Position numbers and translations under genes: made by a program
Assembly (NCBI GenBank): GCA_964386865.1
Contig: CAYLUN010000030.1
Location: 1 to 55,767, forward strand
Length of the DNA: 55,767 nucleotides
Reading direction: 5' to 3'
From: CAYLUN01 sp964386865
Lineage (GTDB): Bacteria; Verrucomicrobiota; Kiritimatiellia; RFP12; UBA1067
Shown: positions 1-9,900 of the stretch, in pieces
How positions within the stretch are numbered: position 1 is the first letter of the stretch
Layout of the letters: each line of letters begins with the position of its first letter
Notes under the pieces: generated by a model
What the model was told of the DNA's origin: nothing
Databases searched by the model: none
The model's input: only the letters and a program-made list of their open reading frames with translations

Positions 1-2
1 AC

Positions 3-1664
3 GGCCAGCTGCACGGCTCGATCCCGCCGTACGGCCCGGTGAACCAGGCCGGGCTGATCGGCAACCTCGCCATCGCCATGGGCAAGAAGTGCGGCGTGTC
101 CGACCCGGAGGTCGATGCCGCCATCGGCCGCGCCCTCAGGTTCTTCGGCTACTACGTGGACAAGGGCTCCATCCCGTACGGCGAGCACATGCCGTGGCCG
201 TGCCACGAGAACAACGGCAAGAACGCGCTGGCGGCGATCCTGTTTAGCGCGGGCAACAAGCCTGAGGCCGCGCGGTTCTTTGCCAAGATGTCCACCGCGG
301 CCTACGCGAACCGCGAGTACGGCCACACCGGGCAGGGCTTCAGCTACCTGTGGGGCGCGCTGGGCGCGAACGTGGGCGGCCCCCGCGCGGCCGCGGCATT
401 TTTTAGGGAGGCGGCCTGGCACGTCGACCTGTCGCGCCGTTGCGACGGGTCGTTTGTGTATGACGGCGGCGAGCAGTACGGGCCGGGCAAGACCGAGGAC
501 AACACCTATTTCGGCAAGAGCAGCTACAACGGCCTGAGCCCCACCGCCTCGTACGTGCTCACGTACGCACTGCCGCTGAAGAGACTCGTCATCACCGGGC
601 GCGAGGCGAAGCCTTCGGCCTGGTTGAGCGCGAAAGAGGTGTCCGATGCGGTCGCCTCCGGACGCTTCGACGTGACGCGCAAGACGAAAAGCGCGCCCGA
701 GCTCATGACGGCGTTGGGCGACTGGTCGCCGGTCGTCCGCGGCTGGGCGGCCGAAGAGCTGGCCGCGCGGCCCGAGGCGCCGTCGCTGGCGCCCCGCCTG
801 ATCGCGCTGTCGGAAGGCCGTGACGCGCATGTCCGACAGGGCGCGTGCGAGACGCTCGGGTACATCAAAAGCGCCGAGGCCTTGCCCGTTCTGGTGCGCC
901 TGCTCACGCATGAGGACCGCTGGCTGCGCGTCAAAGCGGCGAACGCGCTCAAGAATATGGGCGACCAAGCGAAGCCTGTCGTCCCAGACATGCTCAAGGC
1001 CCTCGTCAAGACCGCCGAGCCGCTCCAGCCGATCGCGTGGGACGATCCCATCCAGCTCACGCACGGCGAGCTCGCCGCCGCGCTGTTCAAGGGTCTGCTG
1101 CGAAAAGGCGTCAAGGACGTCGACCCCGCGCTGCTCTATCCGGCGGTCCGCGCGATCTCGCGGAATGCGGACGGCATGGCGCGGGCGACGCTGAGAGACC
1201 TCTTCGAGAACCGGCTGTCCGACGAGGATGTGCAGGCCCTGGCACCGGATATCGTGGAGGCGGTCAAGACGCGGTGTCCGGCGGACACGATGTTCGGCAA
1301 CGAGATCCGCATGGGCGGCTTCAAAGCCCTGACGAAGTATCACTATAAGGAGGGCATCGAGGCGGGCGTCGGTTTCGCGAAGACGCAGGGAGGTCACGGC
1401 AGCGAGAACAGAACAGGGGAGATTATGAAGGAGATCGTCCGCTACGGCACGGCCGCCCGCGACGTTGTCCCGGCTCTGCGGGAGCTGATCGCCGAATTGA
1501 ACGCGCAGTGCCAGCGCGGGGAGTTTCCCAAAGGCGAACTCAACAACCGCCGCGTCACCGCCGTCGAAGAGGCGATCAAAGCCATCGAAGCCGCTACCTC
1601 CCAGCCCGAGCTGCGCAGCCTCGCTCCGGGACGGGCGGTGCCGGCCGCCCCTCGTGTTCGGTAA
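3..1664 (+). CDS. DUF6288 and HEAT-repeat protein, 5' end outside window
   Basis: The reading frame is open to the window edge (codons upstream of the GTG at 39 read GQLHGSIPPYGP), so the true start lies outside and only the C-terminal part is present. The first ~180 residues (Gly/Tyr/His-rich, with HMPWPCHENNGKN and GHTGQGFSYLWG) look like the alpha/alpha-toroid part of DUF6288 proteins. From about residue 210 the chain becomes helical HEAT/armadillo repeats (for example RQGACETLGYIKSAEALPVL and RLLTHEDRWLRVKAANALKN), a protein-binding scaffold. DUF6288 proteins are common in PVC bacteria and of unknown function. The family assignment is from recalled sequence style, not a search. Confidence 0.75.
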   Translation, partial: GQLHGSIPPYGPVNQAGLIGNLAIAMGKKCGVSDPEVDAAIGRALRFFGYYVDKGSIPYGEHMPWPCHENNGKNALAAILFSAGNKPEAARFFAKMSTAAYANREYGHTGQGFSYLWGALGANVGGPRAAAAFFREAAWHVDLSRRCDGSFVYDGGEQYGPGKTEDNTYFGKSSYNGLSPTASYVLTYALPLKRLVITGREAKPSAWLSAKEVSDAVASGRFDVTRKTKSAPELMTALGDWSPVVRGWAAEELAARPEAPSLAPRLIALSEGRDAHVRQGACETLGYIKSAEALPVLVRLLTHEDRWLRVKAANALKNMGDQAKPVVPDMLKALVKTAEPLQPIAWDDPIQLTHGELAAALFKGLLRKGVKDVDPALLYPAVRAISRNADGMARATLRDLFENRLSDEDVQALAPDIVEAVKTRCPADTMFGNEIRMGGFKALTKYHYKEGIEAGVGFAKTQGGHGSENRTGEIMKEIVRYGTAARDVVPALRELIAELNAQCQRGEFPKGELNNRRVTAVEEAIKAIEAATSQPELRSLAPGRAVPAAPRVR

Positions 1665-1767
1665 TTGCAATACCTGAGCCAACACATCAGTCACTTCTGC
1701 CACCACGCCCACGACGGGCAGGCTGGTGACGGCGGCTCGTGGGGCTGCTTGGAATGAGAGGTTGCTT

Positions 1768-2682
1768 ATGAGAACAGAACTGTTCACCACGTTGCTCCTG
1801 CTGTCGTTGACGGCGGGCGCGGCGGAATCAACGCTGCGCGTCTATTACATCGGTAACAGTGTGACCGATACGATCCGCTACAAGCCACTCGCCGAACTGG
1901 CGACGACGCGCGGGGTGAAGCTCGAGTGGGGGCGGCACATGATTCCCGGCGCGCCGCTGGAATGGTTGCACGGTCATCGCGACGAGGGCTTTCGTGAAAA
2001 ACCGTACGGCGGCTGGCACGATGCGCTGACGGGCTTTGCTTGGGATGTTGTCTCATTCCAGCCGTTCGATCGCGGCTTTACGGCCACCAACAAGGCAGGC
2101 GAGGCGGTGGGCGATCTCGATATCATCACCGCATGGTCAAAGCTGGCGGCCGAGAAAAATCCCGACGTTCGCGTTTTGGTTTATGCTCGCTGGCCGCGGA
2201 TGCGCAGCGGCGGCAAGCCGTTCAGCTTCGACAAGAACGCCTACGATCCCGCCAAGCCGGGCAACGGCTATGACCTCGCGAAGCTCGACCCGTGGTCGGC
2301 ATGCTGGGAAGCCGGCTACGATCCGGCGTCGCGAAAAGGCTCGAACGAGTCGCGCGAGTACTTCGAGAAGCTTCACGCGGCCGTGCTCGAACACGCGACG
2401 TTCCTCAAGCGCCCGGCTGAACTCGTCCGCGTCGGCCACGCGCTGGCCGCGCTTGACGCGAAGATGAAAGCGGGCGAAGTGCCCGGCTATACAACCGTGT
2501 GGCAGCTCTACAAGGACGGGATCCACTTCAACGAGAATGGGAGCTACCTCGTCGGCTGCGTCTATTTCGCACACCTCCTGCGCCAGAGTCCTGTAGGCTT
2601 GCCTACCGCGCCTTACGGCAAGGTGGATGAGAAGCTTGCGCCGCTGTTGCAAAAAGTGGTCTGGGAAACAGTACAAAAATAG
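1768..2682 (+). CDS. Secreted SGNH/GDSL-like protein
   Basis: The start at 1768 is chosen because GAGAGG precedes it by about 7 nt and it gives a clean signal peptide (MRTELFTTLLLLSLTAGAA); an upstream GTG at 1726 would only add a charged leader. The mature protein opens with YYIGNSVTD, which resembles SGNH block I with Ser as possible nucleophile. It ends with DGIHFNENGSYLVG, which resembles block V (DxxH). The middle contains VVSFQPFDRGF and a Trp/Tyr-rich region. This suggests an extracytoplasmic carbohydrate esterase or an SGNH-fold protein; the substrate is unknown. It sits 16 bp upstream of the GH26 gene, consistent with one operon. Confidence 0.75.
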   Translation: MRTELFTTLLLLSLTAGAAESTLRVYYIGNSVTDTIRYKPLAELATTRGVKLEWGRHMIPGAPLEWLHGHRDEGFREKPYGGWHDALTGFAWDVVSFQPFDRGFTATNKAGEAVGDLDIITAWSKLAAEKNPDVRVLVYARWPRMRSGGKPFSFDKNAYDPAKPGNGYDLAKLDPWSACWEAGYDPASRKGSNESREYFEKLHAAVLEHATFLKRPAELVRVGHALAALDAKMKAGEVPGYTTVWQLYKDGIHFNENGSYLVGCVYFAHLLRQSPVGLPTAPYGKVDEKLAPLLQKVVWETVQK

Positions 2683-2698
2683 ACGCGAAAGGACGCGC

Positions 2699-4576
2699 AT
2701 GAACAACCCGATTCGTGTGAGAGTGCTGCTATCCATCTTGATGACCGCGGGCGGGGCACGCGCGGTCGAGCCGGTGGATGCCGAGCTGATCCCGGAGGCG
2801 CGCAAGGTGCTCGACTATCTGGCGTCGGTCAACGGCAAGAAGACGCTCAGCGCCAGCACCAGCGGCGTGGCGGGCTGGATTCACGAGTCCACCGGCCGCC
2901 AGCCGGCGATCATGGGTTTCGATCTATCCGGCTGGAACAGCCCAACCTGGGGCAAAACGTACACGCCGGTTGTTGAGAACACGATTGAGAGCGCCAAGGC
3001 GTGGTGGCTGCAGGGCGGCATCGTCCAGATGCAGTTCCACTGGAAGAACCCGACCCGGCCCGACGGCTCGGCGTGGTCGGGGCTGCCGCCGGCGCGCGGC
3101 ACGGGGCCGGTGGATGTCGGCGCTGCGGTCACGCCGGGAACGCCGGTGCACGCCGCGTTGATGGCCGACCTGAAGACGAACGCCGACTACCTCCAGAAAC
3201 TCGCTGACGCGCGGGTGCCGGTGTTGTGGCGGCCGTTCCACGAGATTGACGGCGGCTGGTTCTGGTGGACCGACAAGGAAACGCCCGAGAACACCGCCAA
3301 GCTCTGGCGGCAGATGTACGATTACTTGGTCAAGGAGCGCAAACTGCACAACCTGATCTGGGCATACAGCGCAGGAGTGCACGCTGGCGGCCTCAAGCAG
3401 GCCATCAGTAAAGCAGGCGAAAAACGCGAACCGACACTCGAAGAAGAAATCGCCTTTCGCAAACGCTACTACCCAGGCAACAGCTACGTGGACATCGCCG
3501 GCATCGACATCTATCCCGGCTCCGGCTACGGCCAGCCGACTGAGGATGTCTATCCGAAAGCGTTCGAGATCATGAAACAAGTCGCGCCGGGAAAAATGCT
3601 GGCAATGTGCGAATCCGGCGTTCCGCTCAATCCTGACCTCATGCAGAAGGATGGCCCGAAATGGCTCTATAACCTCCAATGGTTCGAGGGCGACATCGAC
3701 TGGGATCAGAAGTTTTACAGCCACGACCACATTGTCACTTTTGACGAACTGCCTGCCCTCACCACACACCACGCACCACCGATAGCACGCCTCGTCGCGC
3801 CAGTCAATAGGTCCGCCAACGTCGTGCAGTTGCGTGCCGAAGCGTCAAGCCGGGACAGCACGATCGCCAAGGTCGAGTTCCGCCGAATTCCTGGCAACTG
3901 GAAGAACTGGTTCCTAGAAAAACCGGCACAACGGGCCGACAGCACCTTCATCGGCGAAGCAGCCACCGCACCCTATGTGTTCGACTGGAAGAACGTCCCC
4001 GCCGGTTTCTACAACATCATCGCTCGCGTCACCGACAAACAAGGTGCCACCGCCGACTCCAACGTGGCACGCATCAGCGTCGGACTGACCAACCTCGCCC
4101 TCGGCAAGACTGCAACCGCATCCTCAAAGTCCGAGACCGCGGCAAAGGCAGTGGACGGAAATCTTTTCACCTCATGGAACGGCGAACGTCCCGGCGGCAA
4201 AGACGGCAAGAAAGGCACAAAGAAGTCACCCGCCAAGGCCGAACAGTCACAGGCGGACACGCCGCCGGACCAGTGGCTGGCCGTTGATCTTGGTGCTGAA
4301 CAGAACGTCGGTGGTGTAGCGGTTTCATGGTGGAAAGCCTACGCCCGTGACTATAGGATCGAGATATCCAGTGACGGTCAGACGTGGAAGGACGTATTCC
4401 ACGAGCCTAAGAAGTCGGAATTCAGCGGCAACACTGATGTCATACGCTTCCCTTCGGTCAAGGCGCGTCATGTTCGCTTGGTCTGCGCCAAGCCCGGCAC
4501 CGACTGGGGCGGCTACACGGTGTATGAGTTCGGCGTTTTCGAGTCGCTGTCCACACCGCTGGCCGAGGCACTATGA
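2699..4576 (+). CDS. Secreted GH26 endo-beta-mannanase with C-terminal F5/8C (CBM32-like) domain
   Basis: The start at 2699 is preceded by AAAGGA and gives a signal peptide ending ...GGARA. The GH26 catalytic domain spans about residues 30-340. RPFHEIDGGWFWW carries the likely acid/base Glu182, and MLAMCESG carries the likely nucleophile Glu305. An Ig-like segment (~360-460) follows, then a discoidin/F5-8C carbohydrate-binding domain (~465-620) with NLALGKTATASS and WLAVDLGAEQNVGGV. A Lys-rich insert (GKDGKKGTKKSPAKAE) lies inside the binding domain. Known GH26 enzymes are mostly retaining beta-1,4-mannanases; beta-1,3-xylanase or lichenase activity cannot be excluded. The gene sits in a tight run of secreted enzymes. 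Confidence 0.9.
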   Translation: MNNPIRVRVLLSILMTAGGARAVEPVDAELIPEARKVLDYLASVNGKKTLSASTSGVAGWIHESTGRQPAIMGFDLSGWNSPTWGKTYTPVVENTIESAKAWWLQGGIVQMQFHWKNPTRPDGSAWSGLPPARGTGPVDVGAAVTPGTPVHAALMADLKTNADYLQKLADARVPVLWRPFHEIDGGWFWWTDKETPENTAKLWRQMYDYLVKERKLHNLIWAYSAGVHAGGLKQAISKAGEKREPTLEEEIAFRKRYYPGNSYVDIAGIDIYPGSGYGQPTEDVYPKAFEIMKQVAPGKMLAMCESGVPLNPDLMQKDGPKWLYNLQWFEGDIDWDQKFYSHDHIVTFDELPALTTHHAPPIARLVAPVNRSANVVQLRAEASSRDSTIAKVEFRRIPGNWKNWFLEKPAQRADSTFIGEAATAPYVFDWKNVPAGFYNIIARVTDKQGATADSNVARISVGLTNLALGKTATASSKSETAAKAVDGNLFTSWNGERPGGKDGKKGTKKSPAKAEQSQADTPPDQWLAVDLGAEQNVGGVAVSWWKAYARDYRIEISSDGQTWKDVFHEPKKSEFSGNTDVIRFPSVKARHVRLVCAKPGTDWGGYTVYEFGVFESLSTPLAEAL

Positions 4577-4610
4577 AGAAATTACGTAACAGCTCCTATC
4601 AGGACAACAC

Positions 4611-6911
4611 GTGAAACATACCCTCGCAACACTCACCGCCCTGCTGCTTGCGCCGCTGGCTGCGCTTCATGCCGCCGAAGTCGCACCGGTGCATGAGCCG
4701 ACAAAGCCGGACTGGAAGGTGTTGGACTGCGCGGTATCTTGGGTGGGGAACTCGTTCGGCGGCAAGGACGGGAAGTTCGTGCAGCACGACACGGAGTGTC
4801 TGTTCGTGACCCCGGACGGAACCTGTCTGATGAATGTGCCGTGGGAAGAAGGCGGAAACAATGTCGGCGTGTACAAGGACGGACAGCACCTGGGCTCGGC
4901 CGGTCACACGCACGGCTGGGGCTACGGTGGTGGTTACGCCGTCACGGCCAACGACGACTTTGTTTTCGTCGCGGAGACGCTGGACAACGAGGGTGGCCAC
5001 CTGTACAAGGCTAACCAAGAGGCGTTCCCTCCACCGGGCAAGGGCTGGTGCGGCGTCACCCGTCGGACACGGGAAAGCCTCGGTCAAAAGCCCGCCCCGT
5101 TCGAGGGCGGACGCGGCACGCACGGCGCGTCGCTCACGCGCAGTTTTCTGATCGTCAACGAGGTCAACCGGCCCGACAAATCCAATGCAGCCCAGCCGCC
5201 GGATATCCGCGGTCTGGCGCTGGATTCAAAGGGTCGGCTGTTCGTGTCCAATCCCTGGGCTTCGCAGATCATCGTCTATGACAGCCTTGCCATGAAGCAA
5301 CTTGCGGTCTGGCCCTGCGCCAATTCACGACAGATCGCCTGCGGGCCGGATGACTCGCTGTGGGTGATCGAGGCCCCGACCAACGACAAGCCGGCCCGGA
5401 TCATTCGCCTTGGCGCTGGCGGCGAACTGCGCCCGCAGATTATCGCCGATGTCGCGATGCCGACGGCGTTGGCCTTCGACCCGCAAGGCCGATTGCTGGT
5501 GGCGGGCAACGGGCCTGATCAGCAGATCAGAATCTATGATCAACTCGACGCAAAACCGCGTTTGGCCGGGACCTTCGGCGTGCGCGGCGGCGTGTTCGCC
5601 GAACCGCGCGGACAGGTCGGCCCCCAGCGGTTCAACGGCCTGGCCGGTGTGGGAGCCGACGCCGCGGGTAATCTCTATGTCGCGTGCAAAGGCTTGGGGC
5701 TGGGTTCCCAGTGCGTGACGATCGAGAGTTACACGGCGGCGGGGAAAACGAATTGGCGGCTGGAAGGACTGCTCTTCGTTGACATCGGCGATGTGGACCC
5801 GGCCAGCGACGGGATGACCTACTACAGCCGCGAGGAGGTCATCACGCTGGATTATGGTAAAGCGGGCGACGGCACCGAATGGCGATACGCGCGCTTTCAT
5901 CGGGAGCCGCAGCGGTATGCCGGCGAATCGGGAGGCAACACCGTGTCTCTCGGCAATAGCGTCTTCGCCCGCCGCATCCAAGGCCGTCCGTTTCTCTTTC
6001 TGACGGACATGGGCGCAGGTTTCCTTCAGGTGAAGCGCTTCGACGCCGATGGCATGTCCGTGCCGTCATGTCTGTTTGAACCCAGGGCCAAGAAAGCCAA
6101 CGAATGGCCGCCGCACCGTCCATCTGGCGCCTTTCTATGGCGGGATCTCAATGGCGACGGTTGGTTCGATGGCGACGAATACGAAGCAGCCGAGAAGCAG
6201 GATCCCGCGACGTGGGCGTGGTGCGTGGATAGCCGGGGCCACGTTTGGCAGGGCTATCAGGATGCCTCGGCTATATTCGAGTTCCCTTGCGGCGGTGTGG
6301 ACACGCACGGCAACCCGCTCTATTCCCGCAAGACGGCAAAACGCCACGCCGTTCCTGCCGGGTTCAAGCGGATTGAACGGGTGCTGTATCAACCGGAGAC
6401 GGACTTAATGCTGCTGGGCGGCTACGACGATCCGAAAACACGTCGCACCGACTGGAAGACGATCGGGCCTGTTCTGGCTTGTTACGACTCTTGGAAGGGA
6501 GAGCGGAGACAGCGATGGCGGATTGATTTCGAAAAGCTCGGTATTAAGAACGAGTCGCCTGACGCACGCGTTCACAAATATCCGGTCTCGCTGGCCGTCG
6601 CCGGGGATTATGTATTCGTCATACAGATGACGCCGCCATTCGTCCATGTCTTCCGGCTGTCCGACGGCACTCACGTGGGCGTGATGAAACCCGGCCCCGA
6701 AGTCGGCGGCCCCGAAGGCAGCGGCTGGGTAGACCTGCCCTACGGACTGCGGGCGACACAGCGGTCCAACGGGGAATATCTCGTCTTCGTTGAGGAGGAT
6801 TACCGCGGTAAGAACGTCATGTATCGCTGGTTCCCGTCGTTCCCAACGTCACCACAGAAAATAGATTCAACGCCCGCACAGCTTCTTCCACAGTCCAACC
6901 CGCAACAATAA
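4611..6911 (+). CDS. Secreted NHL/SMP-30-like beta-propeller protein
   Basis: The GTG start has AGGA about 8 nt upstream and opens a signal peptide (MKHTLATLTALLLAPLAALHA) nearly identical to those of the genes at 6921 and 10791. The 766-aa chain shows repeated beta-propeller blades, such as IRGLALDSKGRLFVSNPW, PTALAFDPQGRLLVAGNG and NGLAGVGADAAGNLYVACKG, typical of NHL/SMP-30/gluconolactonase-like folds. The part beyond about residue 450 includes an EF-hand-like DLNGDGWFDGDEYE stretch that may bind calcium. A binding or lactonase-like role in sugar metabolism is plausible, but no catalytic residues could be assigned. Confidence 0.75.
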   Translation: MKHTLATLTALLLAPLAALHAAEVAPVHEPTKPDWKVLDCAVSWVGNSFGGKDGKFVQHDTECLFVTPDGTCLMNVPWEEGGNNVGVYKDGQHLGSAGHTHGWGYGGGYAVTANDDFVFVAETLDNEGGHLYKANQEAFPPPGKGWCGVTRRTRESLGQKPAPFEGGRGTHGASLTRSFLIVNEVNRPDKSNAAQPPDIRGLALDSKGRLFVSNPWASQIIVYDSLAMKQLAVWPCANSRQIACGPDDSLWVIEAPTNDKPARIIRLGAGGELRPQIIADVAMPTALAFDPQGRLLVAGNGPDQQIRIYDQLDAKPRLAGTFGVRGGVFAEPRGQVGPQRFNGLAGVGADAAGNLYVACKGLGLGSQCVTIESYTAAGKTNWRLEGLLFVDIGDVDPASDGMTYYSREEVITLDYGKAGDGTEWRYARFHREPQRYAGESGGNTVSLGNSVFARRIQGRPFLFLTDMGAGFLQVKRFDADGMSVPSCLFEPRAKKANEWPPHRPSGAFLWRDLNGDGWFDGDEYEAAEKQDPATWAWCVDSRGHVWQGYQDASAIFEFPCGGVDTHGNPLYSRKTAKRHAVPAGFKRIERVLYQPETDLMLLGGYDDPKTRRTDWKTIGPVLACYDSWKGERRQRWRIDFEKLGIKNESPDARVHKYPVSLAVAGDYVFVIQMTPPFVHVFRLSDGTHVGVMKPGPEVGGPEGSGWVDLPYGLRATQRSNGEYLVFVEEDYRGKNVMYRWFPSFPTSPQKIDSTPAQLLPQSNPQQ

Positions 6912-6920
6912 CGAAGCCCG

Positions 6921-9900
6921 ATGAAACACATCCTCTCACTCCTCAACGCCCTGCTGCTCGCTCCGCTGGCCCTGCTGCACGCGGCCGATACGCCGCCGGC
7001 ACCGATGCCCAACATTATCGTCATCCTCTCCGATGACCTTGGTTACGGTGATGTAGGATGCTACGGCGCGACGAAGATCAAGACGCCGCACATTGACCGG
7101 CTCGCGAAGGAAGGAATGCGCTTCACGCAGGCGCTCACGCCGAGTTCGGTGTGCTCGCCGACGCGTTACGGATTGCTGGCCGGGCGCTACTGCTGGCGGA
7201 ATGCGCTCCATGCGCCGACTGGCGTGCATGGCGCGGGCGGTCCTTTGCTGTTTGAAGCAGACCGCCTGACGCTGCCGAAAATGCTGCGCGCGGCGGGCTA
7301 CAGCACGGCGGCGGTGGGCAAGTGGCATCTGGGATTCGGGTGCGGGACGAATCCACGGGGCAAGTTCGACTGGACAGCGGAATCACTGCGCCTCGGGCCG
7401 CAGGAGGCCGGGTTTGACCACTTTTTCGGCATGGCGGCGAACGTGGAGAACGAACCGCGCTTCTTCATCGAGGATGACCGTTTCGTTGGCCAACGGCCAG
7501 TAGACAACGTCACGGTCATCCGGCAGAAAAATGGGCCTGACAAGGTGCGTCCATGGTCGCCCGAGGTCGAATGGGACGACTCGCGCGTCGCGGGAAGAAT
7601 TACGCAACACGCGGCGGACTGGCTGCGCGCGCGGAAAGGCGGTGAGCAGCCGTTTGTCCTCTATTTCGCCTCCAATATCGCGCACATGCCCATCACGCCA
7701 TCAGCGGCGTCGCGCGGGAAAAGTGGCTGCGGACTGTATGGCGACTTTGTGCAGGAACTCGACGCGCAGGTCGGCATGCTGCTCGATGCGCTCGCGGAGG
7801 CGGGCAAGCTGGACAACACGCTCATTCTCTTCACCAGTGACAATGGCGGCGTGGTCACTGCCAAGGCTGCTGAAGGTGCTGCGAACGAGGCGCGGCGTGC
7901 CGGACATCGCATCAATGGCGACCTGCGTGGCGGCAAAGCGGGCGTGTATGAAGGCGGCTTCCGCGTGCCGTTCCTCGCACGCTGGCCGGGTGTGGTGAAG
8001 GCGGGCACGACGAACGACCAGCTCATCTGCCTGACCGATATCTTCGCCACGCTGGCCGAAGCGCTCGGCATCACCGTGCCGCCCGGTGCCGCCGAGGATA
8101 GCGTGAGTTTTCTTTCCGCCCTCGCACCGGAAAGAGCCGCGACCTCCGCGACCAAGCCGCGCCAGACCGTCGTGCTGCACTCGATGGACGGCATCTTCGC
8201 CATCCGCGCCCCGCGCTGGAAGCTCATCGCGGAAACCATACTGCCGCAGCACACCAGCGACCGCGCCAGTATCATCGAGAAGGAGAACATCAACCAGCTC
8301 TACGACCTGCAAAACGACCCGGCGGAGACCACCAACCTTTTCGATACCCAGCCCGAGGTAGCGCAGCGGATGGCCCGTGAACTCGCCGCCACAAGAAAGG
8401 CCTCGACACGCTCGTCATCCCCTGCCACCTCTGCCTGGTGGCAGCAGATGTTTTCCCTCGCCTTCGACGGGCATGGGAACTTCGTCGCGCCGCATTTTGC
8501 TGAACTCAAGGCCACCGCCGCCAGCCTCGGTGCGGTGGGTTTTCACGGTGTGTGGGATGCGGACCTGAATCGCGACATGCCGTGGATGCTCGGGCATGCG
8601 CAGGCGTTTGATAAACACCCCGGCACCAAGCGCGTCATCTACATCGAAGGCTGCGGCGCGACGAAGGTGCTGGCGCGTGTGTCCGCCGATGGCCGGGTGC
8701 TGTTCACCGCGGACTTGCTGGATGGCAGCGCTGATCCGGTGCGCCGCCGCTATATCGAAAATCAAATCAAGCCCGATGGCCGCACCATCTGGTTCGGCGA
8801 CTGGCAGTTCATGCAGCCGCATGAGTTCAAGACGAGCCTAGGCAAGCCACTTCCGGGAGCGAAGGACATGGGCCTGCCGGCCTTCACACAACCGCTCGAT
8901 GGCAGCGTCATCAAGAATGAAGCCGACTTCTGGCGCACGCGCGCCGCGTCGGCGCTCATCGGCAAGGGCGGCGAAGGCCTCGAGAAGTATGCGGCTATTC
9001 CAGCGGACATCGCTGCTGCGCTCGATCTGAAAAACATCACCACGCAGCGCGCGGATGGCCAGTGGCTCGTGAAGTCGGGGGACTCACTGCTCTACGACGC
9101 GCAGATTGCGCCTTATCAGGCCGCGAAAGCCCGCCGCGCCATGCAGACGCTCGCGCCGGATATGATCCACTACGACGACTGGGACCTGCGTTCGCCCACG
9201 GCGATGGGTGCCAAGGCGGACATCCACGTCGCCGCGTTCCGCGAGTTCGTGAAGCGGCGGTTCAGCGCCGAGGACTGTCGCGCGCTCGGCTTCGACAAAG
9301 CAAACGTCGCCAGCTTTGACGTGCTGCGTTACCTGCTCAATCCGCCGTGGCGCTCCGAACACAGGGGCGAGGGTGACGATCCGCAATGGCGTTGCGCGGC
9401 GGATCCGCGCTGGCTGGGCGACAACGTCTGGCGGGCCTTTCAAATCGCCTGCATCGAGGACCGGCTGGCGAGCATGAAGGAAGTCTATCGCCTGAACAAA
9501 GCAGCCGCCCGCGAGCTGGGCCGCGACGTGCCGATGGTCGCGAACATCATCCCCACGCTCAGCGCCACCTTCCTCCAGAGCGATTGCGTGGACATGGCGA
9601 ACTTCGAGTGGCCCTGTTTCAAGACCTACGGCTCCTATCCCAACCCGTTCGGCTACTACCCGCAGGCGCGGCTCGGCATCGGCCCGCGCATGGCGTCGAA
9701 AATCGGCACCACCGGCCACGCAATGGTGGACCCGTATGTGGAGGAAAAACACAGCGGCTGGGATGGCAAAGGCTTCACCCGCAAAAACGGCGAGACGCTG
9801 CACAAGGTCATCTACTTCGACCTCATCGCCAATCGCGGCATCCCCGCCTTCGCGCTGACGTGGGAGGGCGCTTACTCGCCCGGCTCGGTTCACTCCGCCG

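Noticed and set aside
1708..1743. CCCACGA/TCGTGGG inverted repeat after the first gene
   Set aside because: A 7-bp stem with a 22-nt loop and no U-run is too weak to call a terminator.
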